Shown: in pieces, positions 46,495 to 56,546 of the stretch
How the letters are laid out: each line of letters opens with the position of its first letter
Numbering within the stretch: position 1 is the first letter of the stretch
Source: Planctomycetota bacterium
Lineage (GTDB): Bacteria > Planctomycetota > Phycisphaerae > WQYP01
DNA: 64,000 nucleotides
Direction of reading: 5' to 3'
Assembly: GCA_021818445.1 (NCBI GenBank)
Contig: JAKAEB010000001.1
Coordinates: forward strand, 80,664-144,663
Translations under genes and position numbers: made by a program
Notes under the pieces: generated by a model
What the model was told of the DNA's origin: nothing
The model's input: the letters and a program-made list of their open reading frames with translations, nothing else
Databases searched by the model: none

Positions 46495-47540
46495 TGACGC
46501 CATCTCGCCCTCCGGTTGACGCGGCCTGTCGAAATGCCTCTGCCGATCAGCTTTCGGTGATGGGAAGCACCAGTCGAGGCGAGTTGTCGGCGTGGATAAA
46601 ACGCACGGCATTGGAGACGGGCTTTGATTTGGCAGGTATTACCCATCTTGCGCGCTCGCAGCACGCAGGATACATTCAGGAATGGTTCGCCACCGGTCAG
46701 CATGCCGCGATGGATTATTTACAGCGTCATGCGCCGGTAAAAATTGATCCGCAAATCCATTGGCCATGGGTGAAGTCAGTTGTGGTGCTGGGTCTCATTT
46801 ATCGCCCTCCAGTTTCCGACATTCCCACGGCGGCTGGTCCAGGCACAGAACCCAAGGGAAAAATTGCCGCCTACGCTGTCGGTCGGGATTACCACCGTGT
46901 GATGGCAGGTTTGATCAAACGGCTGGCGCGGGCGATTGCGGCCCGTGAATCAGAAAGCTTCCGATGGGCTGCCAGCGTGGATACCTCGCCGCTGCTGGAA
47001 AGGGAATTCGCGGCGCGGGCCGGTGTGGGATGGATTGGCAAAAACACCATGGTGATCAACCCAAAAAAGGGATCATGGTTTGTTCTCGGTGAGTTGCTTA
47101 CCAACATCAACCTGACATCCGACAGCCCCATGGCCGATCATTGTGGCTCGTGCCGTCGCTGCATTGACGCGTGTCCTACAGCGGCCCTGACGCCCTATCA
47201 AATGAATGCCGCCCGCTGCATCAGTTATCAATTAATTGAAAACCGCGGAGACATCGCCCCGGCCTACCAACAACCGATTCGTGATGCTGGTTATCTGGTG
47301 GGGTGCGACATATGCCAGGCGGTGTGTCCGCATAATTCCAAGGCTCCGATGGCGGCAAACCCGGCATGGGGCAATTTATTGCAGGCGATGATTGCACCCT
47401 CTGAGGTTTCAGGCTGGGACGAATTGGAGTGGGATCGGCAAACGCGCGGACGTGCAACACGTCGGGTGAAACTACCCATGTGGAAGCGCAATGCAAGTAT
47501 TTTGGCCGGTGAGGAACCGCCATCGGCAGACCAGTTGTGA
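46491..47540 (+). CDS. queG: Epoxyqueuosine reductase QueG
   Basis: QueG performs the last step of queuosine synthesis, reducing epoxyqueuosine in tRNA with cobalamin and two 4Fe-4S clusters. The B12-binding N-terminal domain shows GQHAAMDYLQRHAPVKIDP and GRDYHRVM. The iron-sulfur ligands are CGSCRRCIDACP and CDICQAVCPHN, both with the expected CxxCxxCxxxCP layout. The WIGKNTMVINPKKGSW segment is also typical. The C-terminus is shorter than in E. coli QueG, which carries HEAT-like repeats. It starts within the stop of the previous gene, and a second ATG three bases later is equally possible. Other queuosine genes are not in the window. Confidence 0.93.
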   Translation: MMTPSRPPVDAACRNASADQLSVMGSTSRGELSAWIKRTALETGFDLAGITHLARSQHAGYIQEWFATGQHAAMDYLQRHAPVKIDPQIHWPWVKSVVVLGLIYRPPVSDIPTAAGPGTEPKGKIAAYAVGRDYHRVMAGLIKRLARAIAARESESFRWAASVDTSPLLEREFAARAGVGWIGKNTMVINPKKGSWFVLGELLTNINLTSDSPMADHCGSCRRCIDACPTAALTPYQMNAARCISYQLIENRGDIAPAYQQPIRDAGYLVGCDICQAVCPHNSKAPMAANPAWGNLLQAMIAPSEVSGWDELEWDRQTRGRATRRVKLPMWKRNASILAGEEPPSADQL

Positions 47541-47646
47541 GAGTCCCGGGCGCGACCCGGGTGAAATATTTCCTTCGGCATTGTCGGCGGCGTGCGGTTT
47601 CCCTATACTTTCGCACGTTTGGAATGAGTGTTTGGAGATAACTACA

Positions 47647-48879
47647 ATGGCGTCAAATACAAATGCGGTGGTGGGGCAGTCGGGTGGACCGACAGCAGTC
47701 ATCAATCAATCGTTGGTAGGGGTTATTGAAGGGCTTTACCAGCAAAAATCGATCGGCAAAATTCTGGGTGCCAGGCATGGCGTGCGGGGCATCATTAACG
47801 GCGATTTCATCGATCTCAATGGCTTGGAATCGGGTCTGCTTGAACAGGTTGCCCAAACGCCATCGAGTGCCCTGGGCTCCACGCGTGACAAGCCAGATGA
47901 GGAATATTGCAAGAAACTCTTTGAAAGTTTTCGTAAGCACTCGGTAGGATATTTTTATTACATCGGCGGAAATGATTCAGCCGACACGGCTCGCATCGTC
48001 AGCGAAATGGCGATTACCTCCGGTTATCCCCTGCGGGTTTATCATGTACCGAAAACCATCGATAATGACCTCCGCACAACCGACCACTGCCCTGGTTACG
48101 GCTCCGCTGCCCGCTTTGTGGCCCTTGGCTTGATGGGAGACGATCTGGATAATCGTTCGCTCAAGGGCGTGAAAATTGATGTCATCATGGGGCGGGATGC
48201 AGGCTGGCTCACGGCATCATCCGTGTTGGCGCGGCATGATGAACAGGACGGTCCGCATCTGATCTACGTACCGGAAGTTGACTTTAACGAAGATCAATTC
48301 ATCGGCGATGTGGATCGCGTCTACAGCAAGCTGGGCCGTTGCGTTATCGCCGTAAGCGAGGGTATCCGTTACAAGGTTGGGGATAAAAACTCACTGGTGA
48401 CTGAAAAGGCCATGCAGGGTGGGGAAGTGGACGCCCACGGCAACAAGCAGTTATCCGGCAGTGGGGCGTTGGGCGATTACCTGTCAGAATTGGTGAAGCG
48501 CAAACTTGGACCTATCATCCAGCAACGTTCCAGTGGTAAATTGCGGGTGCGGGCCGATACCTTTGGATATTTGCAGCGCAGCTTTCCTACCATCGTCAGC
48601 CAATCCGATGCGCAAGAGGCGCGACAATGCGGTCGCAAGGCGGTGGAATATTCCATGGTGGCACCGGACGGCCTTGCAAGTGGATCAGTGGCGATCAAGC
48701 GGATATCAGATTCCCCTTATCAGGTTGATTATTTCCCCACAGCGCTGACGAATGTGGCCCGACAGACTAAACATCTGGACCCGTCGTGGGTGAAAAATGG
48801 CTGTGACATCGCGGATAATTACGTGCGTTACGCCAAGGGCCTGGTGGGGCCGCTGCCGATTCCTGGAAAACTGTATTGA
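47647..48879 (+). CDS. pfp: 6-phosphofructokinase, PPi-dependent type
   Basis: The 410-residue enzyme phosphorylates fructose 6-phosphate in glycolysis. Its active-site motifs point to pyrophosphate as phosphate donor: GGNDS at 107-111, where ATP enzymes have GGDGS, puts Asp110 in place of the ATP-enzyme Gly, and PKTIDND has Lys136 where ATP enzymes have Gly. The substrate loop is MGRDAGWLTASSVLAR. The PPi form is reversible and can serve gluconeogenesis too. The start is the ATG with GGAG ten bases upstream; an earlier in-frame codon would add 52 unrelated residues. It follows queG by about 106 bp and precedes leuS by 211 bp, with no clear functional link. Confidence 0.9.
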   Translation: MASNTNAVVGQSGGPTAVINQSLVGVIEGLYQQKSIGKILGARHGVRGIINGDFIDLNGLESGLLEQVAQTPSSALGSTRDKPDEEYCKKLFESFRKHSVGYFYYIGGNDSADTARIVSEMAITSGYPLRVYHVPKTIDNDLRTTDHCPGYGSAARFVALGLMGDDLDNRSLKGVKIDVIMGRDAGWLTASSVLARHDEQDGPHLIYVPEVDFNEDQFIGDVDRVYSKLGRCVIAVSEGIRYKVGDKNSLVTEKAMQGGEVDAHGNKQLSGSGALGDYLSELVKRKLGPIIQQRSSGKLRVRADTFGYLQRSFPTIVSQSDAQEARQCGRKAVEYSMVAPDGLASGSVAIKRISDSPYQVDYFPTALTNVARQTKHLDPSWVKNGCDIADNYVRYAKGLVGPLPIPGKLY

Positions 48880-48955
48880 CGGGCGGCCGCAACTATGATG
48901 GCGAGCCGGGCGATGGGGCGGGGATAGCGCAGGGTGTGATACGTGGATGGCGATG

Positions 48956-48967
48956 AGGCGATCGCCT
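48956..48967. repeat. Perfect 12-bp palindrome upstream of leuS
   Basis: AGGCGATCGCCT contains GCGATCGC and lies about 123 bases before leuS, in the 211-bp gap after the phosphofructokinase gene. It may be a regulator site. No T-box leader is recognised here. Confidence 0.3.
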
Positions 48968-49090
48968 TTGTCGTGTTGAAATGGCGTGACGCATCAGCGT
49001 TACCTGGATCGTTTCAAAATGTCTTGTAACTTGCCGTCGCACCCTGCCGCGCTTATCTTTCAGTTTTAGGTTTTTCGGAGCTTTTGCCAC

Positions 49091-52069
49091 ATGGCGGCCT
49101 ACAATCCAGCATCTATCGAGCCGAAATGGCAAAAATTCTGGCTTGACAACCATATTTTCGCAGCAGAATCGATCAGTGACCGTCCTAAGTATTACGTGCT
49201 GGATATGTTTCCCTACCCTTCGGGCGAGGGGCTGCACGTGGGGCATCCCGAGGGGTACACGGCTACGGATATTGTGGCGCGGTATAAACGGGCCTGCGGT
49301 TTTAATGTTATGCATCCAATGGGGTGGGATGCGTTTGGCCTGCCCGCTGAACAATACGCCATTAAAACCGATACTCATCCAAGTGTGGTGACACGCAAAA
49401 ATATTCAGCGGTTCAAATCTCAATTGCAATCAATTGGCTTTTCATACGATTGGCAACGGCAGGTAGATACGACCGATCCGCAATATTATCGCTGGACTCA
49501 ATGGATATTTACTATTCTTTACGACACATGGTTTGATGACCAAAAAAATTGCGGCCGTCCCATGGCGGATTTAATTGAAGAATTTAATACCGGTCAGCGC
49601 AAGCCCGCCGACGGAACCTCGTGGCAGGCGATGTCGGAAGTTGCAAAGCGCCAATTGCTGGAGAGCTATCGTCTCGCTTACCAGTTGGAAGCGCCGGTGA
49701 ACTGGTGTCCGGCGCTGGGAACCGTATTGGCCAATGAAGAAGTTATTGATGGCCGTAGTGAAGTTGGCGGCTTTCCGGTGGAGCGGCGCCCGATGCGGCA
49801 ATGGATGCTGCGGATTACAGCTTATGCCCAGCGGCTTCTCGATGGGCTTAGCACGCTGGAGTGGTCGGAATCGCTTAAATTGATGCAGCGCAACTGGATA
49901 GGCGAATCGCAGGGTGCCAAAGTTAAGTTTGCGGTTGGTGATGCGGTGCTGGAGGTGTTTACCACTCGGCCCGATACGCTTTTTGGGGCCACGTACATGG
50001 TGCTGGCACCGGAGCATCCATTGGTGAATTTAACCGCCGACAAATCGTCAGTTCCCGTTGCGTGGCCACCGGAAACTCCGCTTGCGTGGCGTGGTGAACC
50101 GCCGGCCGCTTCTCCGCGCGCCGCCGTTGACGCTTATCAGCGCGCAACGGCCGCCCGGTCTGAACGGCAGCGTCAGGAAGACACGCGCAAAACGGGAGTG
50201 TTTACCGGCTTGTTTGCAGTTAACCCGGTCAATAGCGAGCGCATCCCGGTGTTCATTTCCGATTATGTACTGGCGGGATATGGTACCGGTGCCATCATGG
50301 CTGTGCCGGGCCACGACGATCGCGATTTTGAATTCGCCTCCAAATTTCAACTGCCTATTCGCGCCGTTGTCCGCCGTCCCGACCAGACGAATATGCCATT
50401 GCCAATGACCGATCCGGGTATCGCCTGCCATTCTCCATGGATCGATGGTTTGCCGACCGGTGAGGCCAAAGAGAAGATGTGCCAATTATTGGAGGAAAAA
50501 CAATTTGGCCAGCGGCAGATCACATATAGACTGCGCGATTGGCTCTTTTCGCGACAGCGTTATTGGGGCGAGCCATTCCCCATCGTGCATCTGGCCGACG
50601 GCACGACAGTTGCGCTCGCAGAGAGCGAATTGCCTCTTCGGCTCCCGGAAATGAGCGATTTCAAGCCAACCCAAACCATAGAGCCACCACTCTCTAAAGC
50701 CCAGCACTGGCGCGATGTGCACGTAAGATTAATTGGCTTGGGCGAAAATCCGAAGGCAGAGGTAGTTGCCGCCGGTGCACCGGGTGCCGTACCGGCCCGC
50801 CGCGAATTGAATACCATGCCGCAATGGGCCGGCTCATGCTGGTATTACCTGCGGTATCTCGATCCGCAAAACGCAGAATGCTTCTGCGACCCGTCCATAG
50901 AAAAATATTGGCTATCTCATCCCGCGGGGGTGGATTTGTATGTAGGCGGTGCCGAACATGCGGTACTGCACCTGCTCTATTCCCGCTTCTGGCACCAGGT
51001 GCTTTTTGATCGCGGTTATGTGTCGTCGCCCGAGCCATTTCGCAAATTGGTCAATCAGGGATTAATTTTGGGCGAAGCTGAATATACGCTGTTCAGCGAT
51101 GATGTGGGAAATCCTGTCAGTATCATCGATGTGCATCCCGATTGGCAAAGTGCGCCCGGTCCGGATGGGAAAATGCGTTTTGTCTCCCGGCGCTTATCCG
51201 ACGGGAAGGAGCTTTATGCGTCGCCAGTCGATCCAGACGCAGTGGAACGCCGGGGCGATGTCGCCGTGCTCAAGGCGTCACCGGAGATTAGGGTGGATGC
51301 CCGGTCGTTCAAAATGAGTAAATCGCGGGGGAATGTGGTCAACCCCGACGATGTGATACGCGACTATGGTGCCGATGCGCTGCGCCTTTTTGAAATGTTC
51401 ATGGGGCCGCTGGAGCAGGTGAAGCCCTGGAGCATGGCCGGCGTGGAAGGCGTGTATCGGTTTTTAGGTCGCGTGTGGCGGCATATTGCAGGCACACCCG
51501 ATTTTCCCTCCCGCATAGTCTTGGAGCGTGATGGGCACCTTTATCGCGGGGAGGCGGAACTTGGTGAAGCGGAATCACGTCTGGCTCGGGAAGAGCGCGA
51601 GTCGCTTTTGCGCCCGCTGCACCGCACCATCCGGAAGGTGACGCTGGATATTGATCGGCTGTCGTTTAATACCGCCATCAGTGCGATGATGGAATTTAAT
51701 AACCTGCTTGGCAAACCCGCGACGTTGGATCGCGATCAGATGCTGACGTTTGTCCGGCTGCTTGAACCGTTTGCTCCGCATATGGCGGAGGAACTGCATC
51801 AACTGCTGACCGGTTCAAACGAAAGTATCAGTCGTCTGCCGTGGCCTAACTGCGATGAGGCGCTCTGTGCCGACGACGCGGTGGATTTGCCGGTTCAGAT
51901 CAACGGCAAACTGGCAGGGCGTGTTATGATTGATCTGAATCTGGCGGATGCCGAGGTGCTCAAGCGGGCCCTGGCCGATGCCCAGATTCAGGCGCGTCTG
52001 GCGGGACGACCGATGAAAAAGCATGTATATGTGAAGGGACGCATGCTTAATCTGGTTGTTCAGGGATGA
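49091..52069 (+). CDS. leuS: Leucyl-tRNA synthetase
   Basis: Leucyl-tRNA synthetase, a class I enzyme with a post-transfer editing domain. The HIGH motif is HVGH at residues 49-52 and the KMSKS motif is at 741-745. The editing (CP1) domain shows [34 protein letters not shown] and the [16 protein letters not shown] block. The catalytic part [16 protein letters not shown] is typical. At 992 residues it is longer than the E. coli enzyme (860): extra sequence lies near 160-190 and in the leucine-specific region before KMSKS (about 690-735), which is seen in LeuRS of planctomycetes and some other phyla. GGAG lies 11 bases before the ATG. lpxK follows after 37 bp. Confidence 0.97.
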   Translation: MAAYNPASIEPKWQKFWLDNHIFAAESISDRPKYYVLDMFPYPSGEGLHVGHPEGYTATDIVARYKRACGFNVMHPMGWDAFGLPAEQYAIKTDTHPSVVTRKNIQRFKSQLQSIGFSYDWQRQVDTTDPQYYRWTQWIFTILYDTWFDDQKNCGRPMADLIEEFNTGQRKPADGTSWQAMSEVAKRQLLESYRLAYQLEAPVNWCPALGTVLANEEVIDGRSEVGGFPVERRPMRQWMLRITAYAQRLLDGLSTLEWSESLKLMQRNWIGESQGAKVKFAVGDAVLEVFTTRPDTLFGATYMVLAPEHPLVNLTADKSSVPVAWPPETPLAWRGEPPAASPRAAVDAYQRATAARSERQRQEDTRKTGVFTGLFAVNPVNSERIPVFISDYVLAGYGTGAIMAVPGHDDRDFEFASKFQLPIRAVVRRPDQTNMPLPMTDPGIACHSPWIDGLPTGEAKEKMCQLLEEKQFGQRQITYRLRDWLFSRQRYWGEPFPIVHLADGTTVALAESELPLRLPEMSDFKPTQTIEPPLSKAQHWRDVHVRLIGLGENPKAEVVAAGAPGAVPARRELNTMPQWAGSCWYYLRYLDPQNAECFCDPSIEKYWLSHPAGVDLYVGGAEHAVLHLLYSRFWHQVLFDRGYVSSPEPFRKLVNQGLILGEAEYTLFSDDVGNPVSIIDVHPDWQSAPGPDGKMRFVSRRLSDGKELYASPVDPDAVERRGDVAVLKASPEIRVDARSFKMSKSRGNVVNPDDVIRDYGADALRLFEMFMGPLEQVKPWSMAGVEGVYRFLGRVWRHIAGTPDFPSRIVLERDGHLYRGEAELGEAESRLAREERESLLRPLHRTIRKVTLDIDRLSFNTAISAMMEFNNLLGKPATLDRDQMLTFVRLLEPFAPHMAEELHQLLTGSNESISRLPWPNCDEALCADDAVDLPVQINGKLAGRVMIDLNLADAEVLKRALADAQIQARLAGRPMKKHVYVKGRMLNLVVQG

Positions 52070-52106
52070 TGGTTCGCCGCCAATCACCGGGCCGGAGGCC
52101 TAAGTC

Positions 52107-53198
52107 ATGGAAAAATATTACTATGAGGTGATTACCGGTGAAGCGGTGGGCTGTATGCCGGCCGCCATGCGGGCCCTGCTGCTCGCTGCGTCGGTCGTAT
52201 ATCGCTCGGCTTCGGCGGTACGGAATTTTGCCTTCGATCATGGCTGGAAGAAGATTTATCGTCTCGATGTACCCGTAATATCTGTCGGTAACCTCACCAC
52301 CGGCGGCACCGGCAAAACACCCACCGTGATTATGATAGCCCGCCAGTTGCGGGCACTGGGGGCTAAACCGGCCGTGCTGACACGCGGCTACATGGCACCA
52401 TCCGGTCAGGAGTCTGATGAAGTGATGGTGTTGCGCCGCGAATGCCCCGATGTACCCGTTGTGGTTAATCCTGACCGTGTGGCGGGGGGGCGGATGGCAA
52501 TTGCGTCCCACGGTGCGGATGTGCTGATTATGGATGATGGATTTCAGCACAGGCGTCTGGCGCGTTCCATAAATCTGGTGGTGGTGGACGCCACGCGGCC
52601 CTTGGGGGTGCCCGGCGTCATTCCGCGTGGGACTTGGCGCGAGTCGCCAGCTAATTTTTCGCGTGCCACCCATGTCATGCTGACGCGCTGCGAGCAGGTT
52701 TCCGATGAATTAGCCGATCTGGCCGCCCAGCTTCTTTCGCAATACGTCGGTCCACGCAATATTCTTCAGCAGCGTACGCGGGTAACCGGCGTTTTTGACG
52801 CCTCTGGCAAGCGGTGGGAGCTTTGCGGCAAACGCGCACTGGCGTTTGCTGGCATTGGCAACCCTGATAATTTTCTCGGCACGCTCGAATTGGCAGGTTG
52901 CCGCCCGGTTGCCGGTTGCTGGTTTGGCGATCATCATCAATACGATTGTAAGCGCGATTTTGCCCCCTTTGAGCAGATCACCCAACGCAAAGGAATTGAT
53001 CTGTGGGTTACAACCCTGAAGGATTTTGTTAAATTGCAGGGCTATCAGTCGCCTGTACCGATCGTCTATGTGGGGATTGAAAGTTACATTTCCGGTTCAC
53101 AGGCGCAGGTGTGGCGCGATATGCTGCGGGCCGCGCTATCCATCGACGGCCATGATGCCACCGCGCCGTCTGAGGATGAAATTGGGAGTTCTCGTTGA
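52107..53198 (+). CDS. lpxK: Tetraacyldisaccharide 4'-kinase LpxK
   Basis: LpxK phosphorylates the 4' position of the lipid A disaccharide at the inner membrane. The Walker A motif is in ISVGNLTTGGTGKTP (about 55-69). The DDGFQHRRLARSINLVVVDA segment carries the catalytic region, and the FAGIGNPDNFLGTLELAGC block and WFGDHHQYD are typical of the family. It has 363 residues with an N-terminal hydrophobic/amphipathic helix that anchors it. GGAGG lies nine bases before the ATG. hldE starts within its stop codon (TGATG), so lipid A and inner-core heptose genes are coupled. The gene shows that the organism makes 4'-phosphorylated lipid A. Confidence 0.93.
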   Translation: MEKYYYEVITGEAVGCMPAAMRALLLAASVVYRSASAVRNFAFDHGWKKIYRLDVPVISVGNLTTGGTGKTPTVIMIARQLRALGAKPAVLTRGYMAPSGQESDEVMVLRRECPDVPVVVNPDRVAGGRMAIASHGADVLIMDDGFQHRRLARSINLVVVDATRPLGVPGVIPRGTWRESPANFSRATHVMLTRCEQVSDELADLAAQLLSQYVGPRNILQQRTRVTGVFDASGKRWELCGKRALAFAGIGNPDNFLGTLELAGCRPVAGCWFGDHHQYDCKRDFAPFEQITQRKGIDLWVTTLKDFVKLQGYQSPVPIVYVGIESYISGSQAQVWRDMLRAALSIDGHDATAPSEDEIGSSR

Positions 53199-54700
53199 TG
53201 CTTAGTTCTTCGCACGCAACGGATTTGCTTCAACAGTTGGAGCGGTGTGGTTCTCCGGAGATTCTGGTCGTTGGCGATTTAATTTTAGATCAATACATAT
53301 TTGGTGACGCGGAGCGGCTTTCACCCGAGGCACCCGTACCCGTCATCAGGCGGCGCGAGGAAAAAATTCAAGTGGGCGGGGCCGCCAATGTGGCGGTGTT
53401 TTTGGCGGCCCTCGGTGCCAGGCCCATACTTGCCGGCGTCTGCGGGGCCGACGCCCAATACGATCGTCTCTGCGAATTGTGCCAGAGAGCGGGCGTTGAT
53501 ACCAGCGCTGTCGTTTCGCTTGTTGATCGGCCCACATCATGCAAAACCCGTATTGTCGGCTTGGCCCAGCACCGTCACCAGCAGCAGATGCTGCGACTCG
53601 ATGATGAGGTGACCGATCCGGTAAGCGATGCAACGGTGCGGCATTTTGAAGCAATGCTCGTGCCGCTTATCGCGCGTGTCGCCGTCATATGCATTGAAGA
53701 TTACAACAAGGGACTGCTCGATCATCGCCTGTGTCAGTTCATCATCGCCGAGGCCCGCAAGACAGGAAAAGTCGTGCTGGTGGATCCCGCCTTGATAAAA
53801 GATTACTCACGCTATCGTGGTGCGCACGCGATAACGCCCAACCGCACAGAAGCCGAGCTTGCCAGTGGTCTGAAAATCGATACCCCCGACCGCGAGGCAC
53901 CATTGCTCTCAACGCAACTCATCCACTCGCACCAATTTGATTCCTGCATTCTCACGCTCGATCGTCAAGGGATGTACGTGCAGCATAAGAATCAGCCCGG
54001 TACGTACCATCCTACACGCCCTCGGCAGGTTTATGACGTAACCGGTGCCGGTGACATGGTGCTGGCCATGCTCGCCATGGCCGTGGCCAATGGCATCTCA
54101 TGGGAACATGCTGTGGATTTAGGCAACGTGGCTGGTGGACTGGAAGTCGAGCGTTTTGGCTGTGTACCGATCGATCGAAGCGAAATCGTCGGCGAATTGC
54201 AGGCCATTATTGGCTTGGATCATGATAAAACCCCGCCGCTGGATAAACTCCTCGCGATGGTCGCGGCCGCCCGTCGCAGCGATAAGAAAATAGTATTCAC
54301 GAACGGCGTCTTTGATGTACTCCATGCGGGGCATGTCAGTTACCTTAAATTTGCCCGTCAGCAGGGCGATATGTTAATTGTCGGGGTAAATAGTGATGCT
54401 TCGGTGCAGGCTCTCAAGGGGCTTAATCGTCCCATTAACCCATTGGAAGATCGCCTCGCTGTTTTGGCCGGGCTTGAGGCCGTAAGCTATGTGATCAGTT
54501 TTAGTGACGCGACGCCTGAATCATTGATCAAGGCGATCACACCGGATGTGCTGGTCAAAGGTGCGGATTATGCCGACAAACCCGTGGTAGGGCGGCAATG
54601 GGTTCAGGATCATGGAGGCCGGGTGGTGTTGGCACCGTTTCTGCCCGGTCGCAGCAGTTCGGCTACTATTAAGCGTGCTGCGGGCTTGACGGCGCAGTGA
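53198..54700 (+). CDS. hldE: Bifunctional heptose-7-phosphate kinase/heptose-1-phosphate adenylyltransferase HldE
   Basis: HldE carries two steps of ADP-heptose synthesis for the LPS inner core. The N-terminal PfkB-type kinase (about 1-330) shows GGAANVAVFLAALGARP, the DVTGAGDM motif with the catalytic Asp and DRQGMYVQHK. The C-terminal cytidylyltransferase-type domain (about 360-500) has TNGVFDVLHAGHVSYL with the HxGH nucleotide-binding motif and a terminal GRSSSATIKR segment. I set the start at the ATG that overlaps the lpxK stop (TGATG), with GGGAG nine bases upstream; an adjacent TTG is less likely. The fused form is usual in Gram-negatives. gmhB follows after 15 bp, providing the intermediate phosphatase. 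Confidence 0.95.
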   Translation: MLSSSHATDLLQQLERCGSPEILVVGDLILDQYIFGDAERLSPEAPVPVIRRREEKIQVGGAANVAVFLAALGARPILAGVCGADAQYDRLCELCQRAGVDTSAVVSLVDRPTSCKTRIVGLAQHRHQQQMLRLDDEVTDPVSDATVRHFEAMLVPLIARVAVICIEDYNKGLLDHRLCQFIIAEARKTGKVVLVDPALIKDYSRYRGAHAITPNRTEAELASGLKIDTPDREAPLLSTQLIHSHQFDSCILTLDRQGMYVQHKNQPGTYHPTRPRQVYDVTGAGDMVLAMLAMAVANGISWEHAVDLGNVAGGLEVERFGCVPIDRSEIVGELQAIIGLDHDKTPPLDKLLAMVAAARRSDKKIVFTNGVFDVLHAGHVSYLKFARQQGDMLIVGVNSDASVQALKGLNRPINPLEDRLAVLAGLEAVSYVISFSDATPESLIKAITPDVLVKGADYADKPVVGRQWVQDHGGRVVLAPFLPGRSSSATIKRAAGLTAQ

Positions 54701-54715
54701 CTTAGGGGGTTGGCC

Positions 54716-55765
54716 ATGGCGGATAAAGCCGTTTTCCTCGATCGCGATAATACCATCATCGCCAATGATGGCTATTTGGGTGATCCAACAAAAGTTCGCC
54801 TGCTTCCAGGCGCGGCCGCCGCCATTGCGTCGATGCGCCGCCTGGGATACCGCATCATCGTGGTGAGCAACCAAAGCGGCGTGGCCCGGGGCATGTTTGA
54901 CGAAACGGCCGTGGAGGCGGTGAACCAGGAAATGATTCGCCAACTTCGCGAGCAGGCCGGGGCCCATGTAGACGCCAGCTATTACTGCCCATTTCACCCG
55001 GAGGCCGTCGTACCCGAATACAAAGTTGACCACGACTGGCGCAAACCCAAACCTGGGATGCTCAAGGCGGCGGCTGCCGATTTTGACCTCGATCTTGGCC
55101 GTTGCTGGATGGTCGGCGATATGCAGCGGGATATTGCCGCGGGATCCGCAGTGAATTGCCGCACCATTCTGCTCGGCGATCCCGATCATCCGCCCGCGCC
55201 CGCCGCCGACGAACCGATCGTCACCCCGCATTTTATTGTTCGTTCTTTGGCCGATGCCGCCCGCATTATTGTGCGGGAGCAAAATAATCTGGTGCAACAT
55301 GATCCGCCGGTAGGTACCGGTTCGGGCCTGATGGACCTGCAAATTACCGACACGCCCGCCGGAGTGCCCTCCACCGGCCTGTCATCTGAACAGATTGACC
55401 TGATTGCCGGTGCCGTGGCCGAGCGGCTGGAGACTAAAATCACTGATACGCTTATCACGCCTGATCTGAAAACGTCGCTTGATGCCCTGACGCAGCAGAT
55501 GCAGCATGCCAATCGCCAGCATGACATGCCGGAATTTTCCATGTCGCTGATGCTGGCGGTTTTGCTTCAGGGCGTGGTGATTCTGCTTCTGATACTCTCC
55601 CTATGGGATGCCGTATCATACTTTAATATTGTGGCTGCGAGCGACAAATACTGGTGGCTGGACCGCATCTACGCCCTGCTCTGGGCGATCATGTGGCTGG
55701 CTATGGGTGCGTTGCTGCAGGCGGCGGTCGGAGTTCTTTATTTGAGGCGTCGTGCCAGAATTTAA
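54716..55765 (+). CDS. gmhB: D,D-heptose 1,7-bisphosphate phosphatase GmhB fused to a membrane-anchoring C-terminal region
   Basis: The N-terminal HAD domain (about 1-185) removes the 7-phosphate of D-glycero-D-manno-heptose 1,7-bisphosphate, between the two HldE steps. Its motifs are FLDRDNTI (Asp9, Asp11), VVSNQSG, KPKPGML and MVGDMQRDI, and the HAD zinc loop YCPFHP is seen. Beyond that the protein adds about 160 residues: an amphipathic, probably coiled segment (about 205-265) and two membrane helices (about 276-297 and 317-342). The standard family is about 190 residues, so this is a fusion or membrane-anchored variant. AGGGGG lies six bases before the ATG; an in-frame TTG just upstream is less likely. 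It overlaps the start of the next gene. Confidence 0.9.
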   Translation: MADKAVFLDRDNTIIANDGYLGDPTKVRLLPGAAAAIASMRRLGYRIIVVSNQSGVARGMFDETAVEAVNQEMIRQLREQAGAHVDASYYCPFHPEAVVPEYKVDHDWRKPKPGMLKAAAADFDLDLGRCWMVGDMQRDIAAGSAVNCRTILLGDPDHPPAPAADEPIVTPHFIVRSLADAARIIVREQNNLVQHDPPVGTGSGLMDLQITDTPAGVPSTGLSSEQIDLIAGAVAERLETKITDTLITPDLKTSLDALTQQMQHANRQHDMPEFSMSLMLAVLLQGVVILLLILSLWDAVSYFNIVAASDKYWWLDRIYALLWAIMWLAMGALLQAAVGVLYLRRRARI

Positions 55766-56516
55766 CGCCACAAACCGGCCGATTATCGGCATCGCCTGCG
55801 ATTTAGAAGCGCAGTCCAGCTACTACAAACTGCCCCTGACCTATCGAAAGGCGGTCGAGGATGTCGGCGGATTGCCCATCCTTCTCCCGGCTACGGATGA
55901 TGAATCGGTTAAAAGGGCGTACATAAATATTATTCATGGCCTGTTGCTGCCGGGGGGAGATGATCTCAATCCGGGCCTTTACCATCAGTCGCCCCATCCC
56001 ACTCTCATCGAGAGCCATGTGTTGCGGCAGCGGTTTGACATGGCAATGCTCAGCGCGTGTGAAAAAAGCGGCACGCCCGTTTTTGCCATCTGCATGGGCT
56101 GCCAGACACTCAACGTGGTGCGCGGCGGAGATATTATCCAGTACATTCCGGAATTTTCGCGCACCAAACCCATTCCTCATGCGGCTGATCCCGGTAAGAC
56201 GGGCGATCGAAACACCTGGCACACCGTGGACATCGTGCCGGGAAGTCAGTTGGCGGCCATATGCTCGCTCACACAGATGCAGGTTAACTCCCGTCATCGA
56301 CAGGCGATTGGCACGCTGGGAAAAAATTTGAGGCTTTCAGCTTTGGCCTCCGATGGTATTATTGAAGCGGTGGAGGATGTCGGTCTCCCGTTTTGTATCG
56401 GGGTTCAATGGCATCCGGAAAATTTGACTGGCCCGCCAGGTGAAAGGCTGTTTGCCGCATTCATTGAGGCGGCCACCCATTACGCATGTCACGATGGCGC
56501 TTTTCGCACGCCGTGA
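55752..56516 (+). CDS. Gamma-glutamyl hydrolase family (C26, PuuD-type) class I amidotransferase
   Basis: A 254-residue class I glutamine-amidotransferase-like hydrolase, related to gamma-glutamyl-GABA hydrolase PuuD. The nucleophile is the Cys in FAICMGCQTLNVVRGG, and the His-Glu pair is VQWHPENL; the LPGGDDLNPGLY segment is typical of the C26 group. The start is GTG, overlapping the gmhB stop by 14 bases, with GAGG four bases before. It may cleave gamma-glutamyl amides in the cytoplasm; the substrate is unclear, and there are no putrescine pathway genes nearby. Its position between LPS genes and a thioredoxin-like gene has no obvious metabolic reason. Confidence 0.87.
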   Translation: MPEFNATNRPIIGIACDLEAQSSYYKLPLTYRKAVEDVGGLPILLPATDDESVKRAYINIIHGLLLPGGDDLNPGLYHQSPHPTLIESHVLRQRFDMAMLSACEKSGTPVFAICMGCQTLNVVRGGDIIQYIPEFSRTKPIPHAADPGKTGDRNTWHTVDIVPGSQLAAICSLTQMQVNSRHRQAIGTLGKNLRLSALASDGIIEAVEDVGLPFCIGVQWHPENLTGPPGERLFAAFIEAATHYACHDGAFRTP

Positions 56517-56546
56517 CCCTGTAGCGTTTATATAAGGAGTAATACC

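Noticed and set aside
48880-49090. T-box leader before leuS
   Set aside because: I see no T-box sequence or terminator/antiterminator pair, only a short palindrome.
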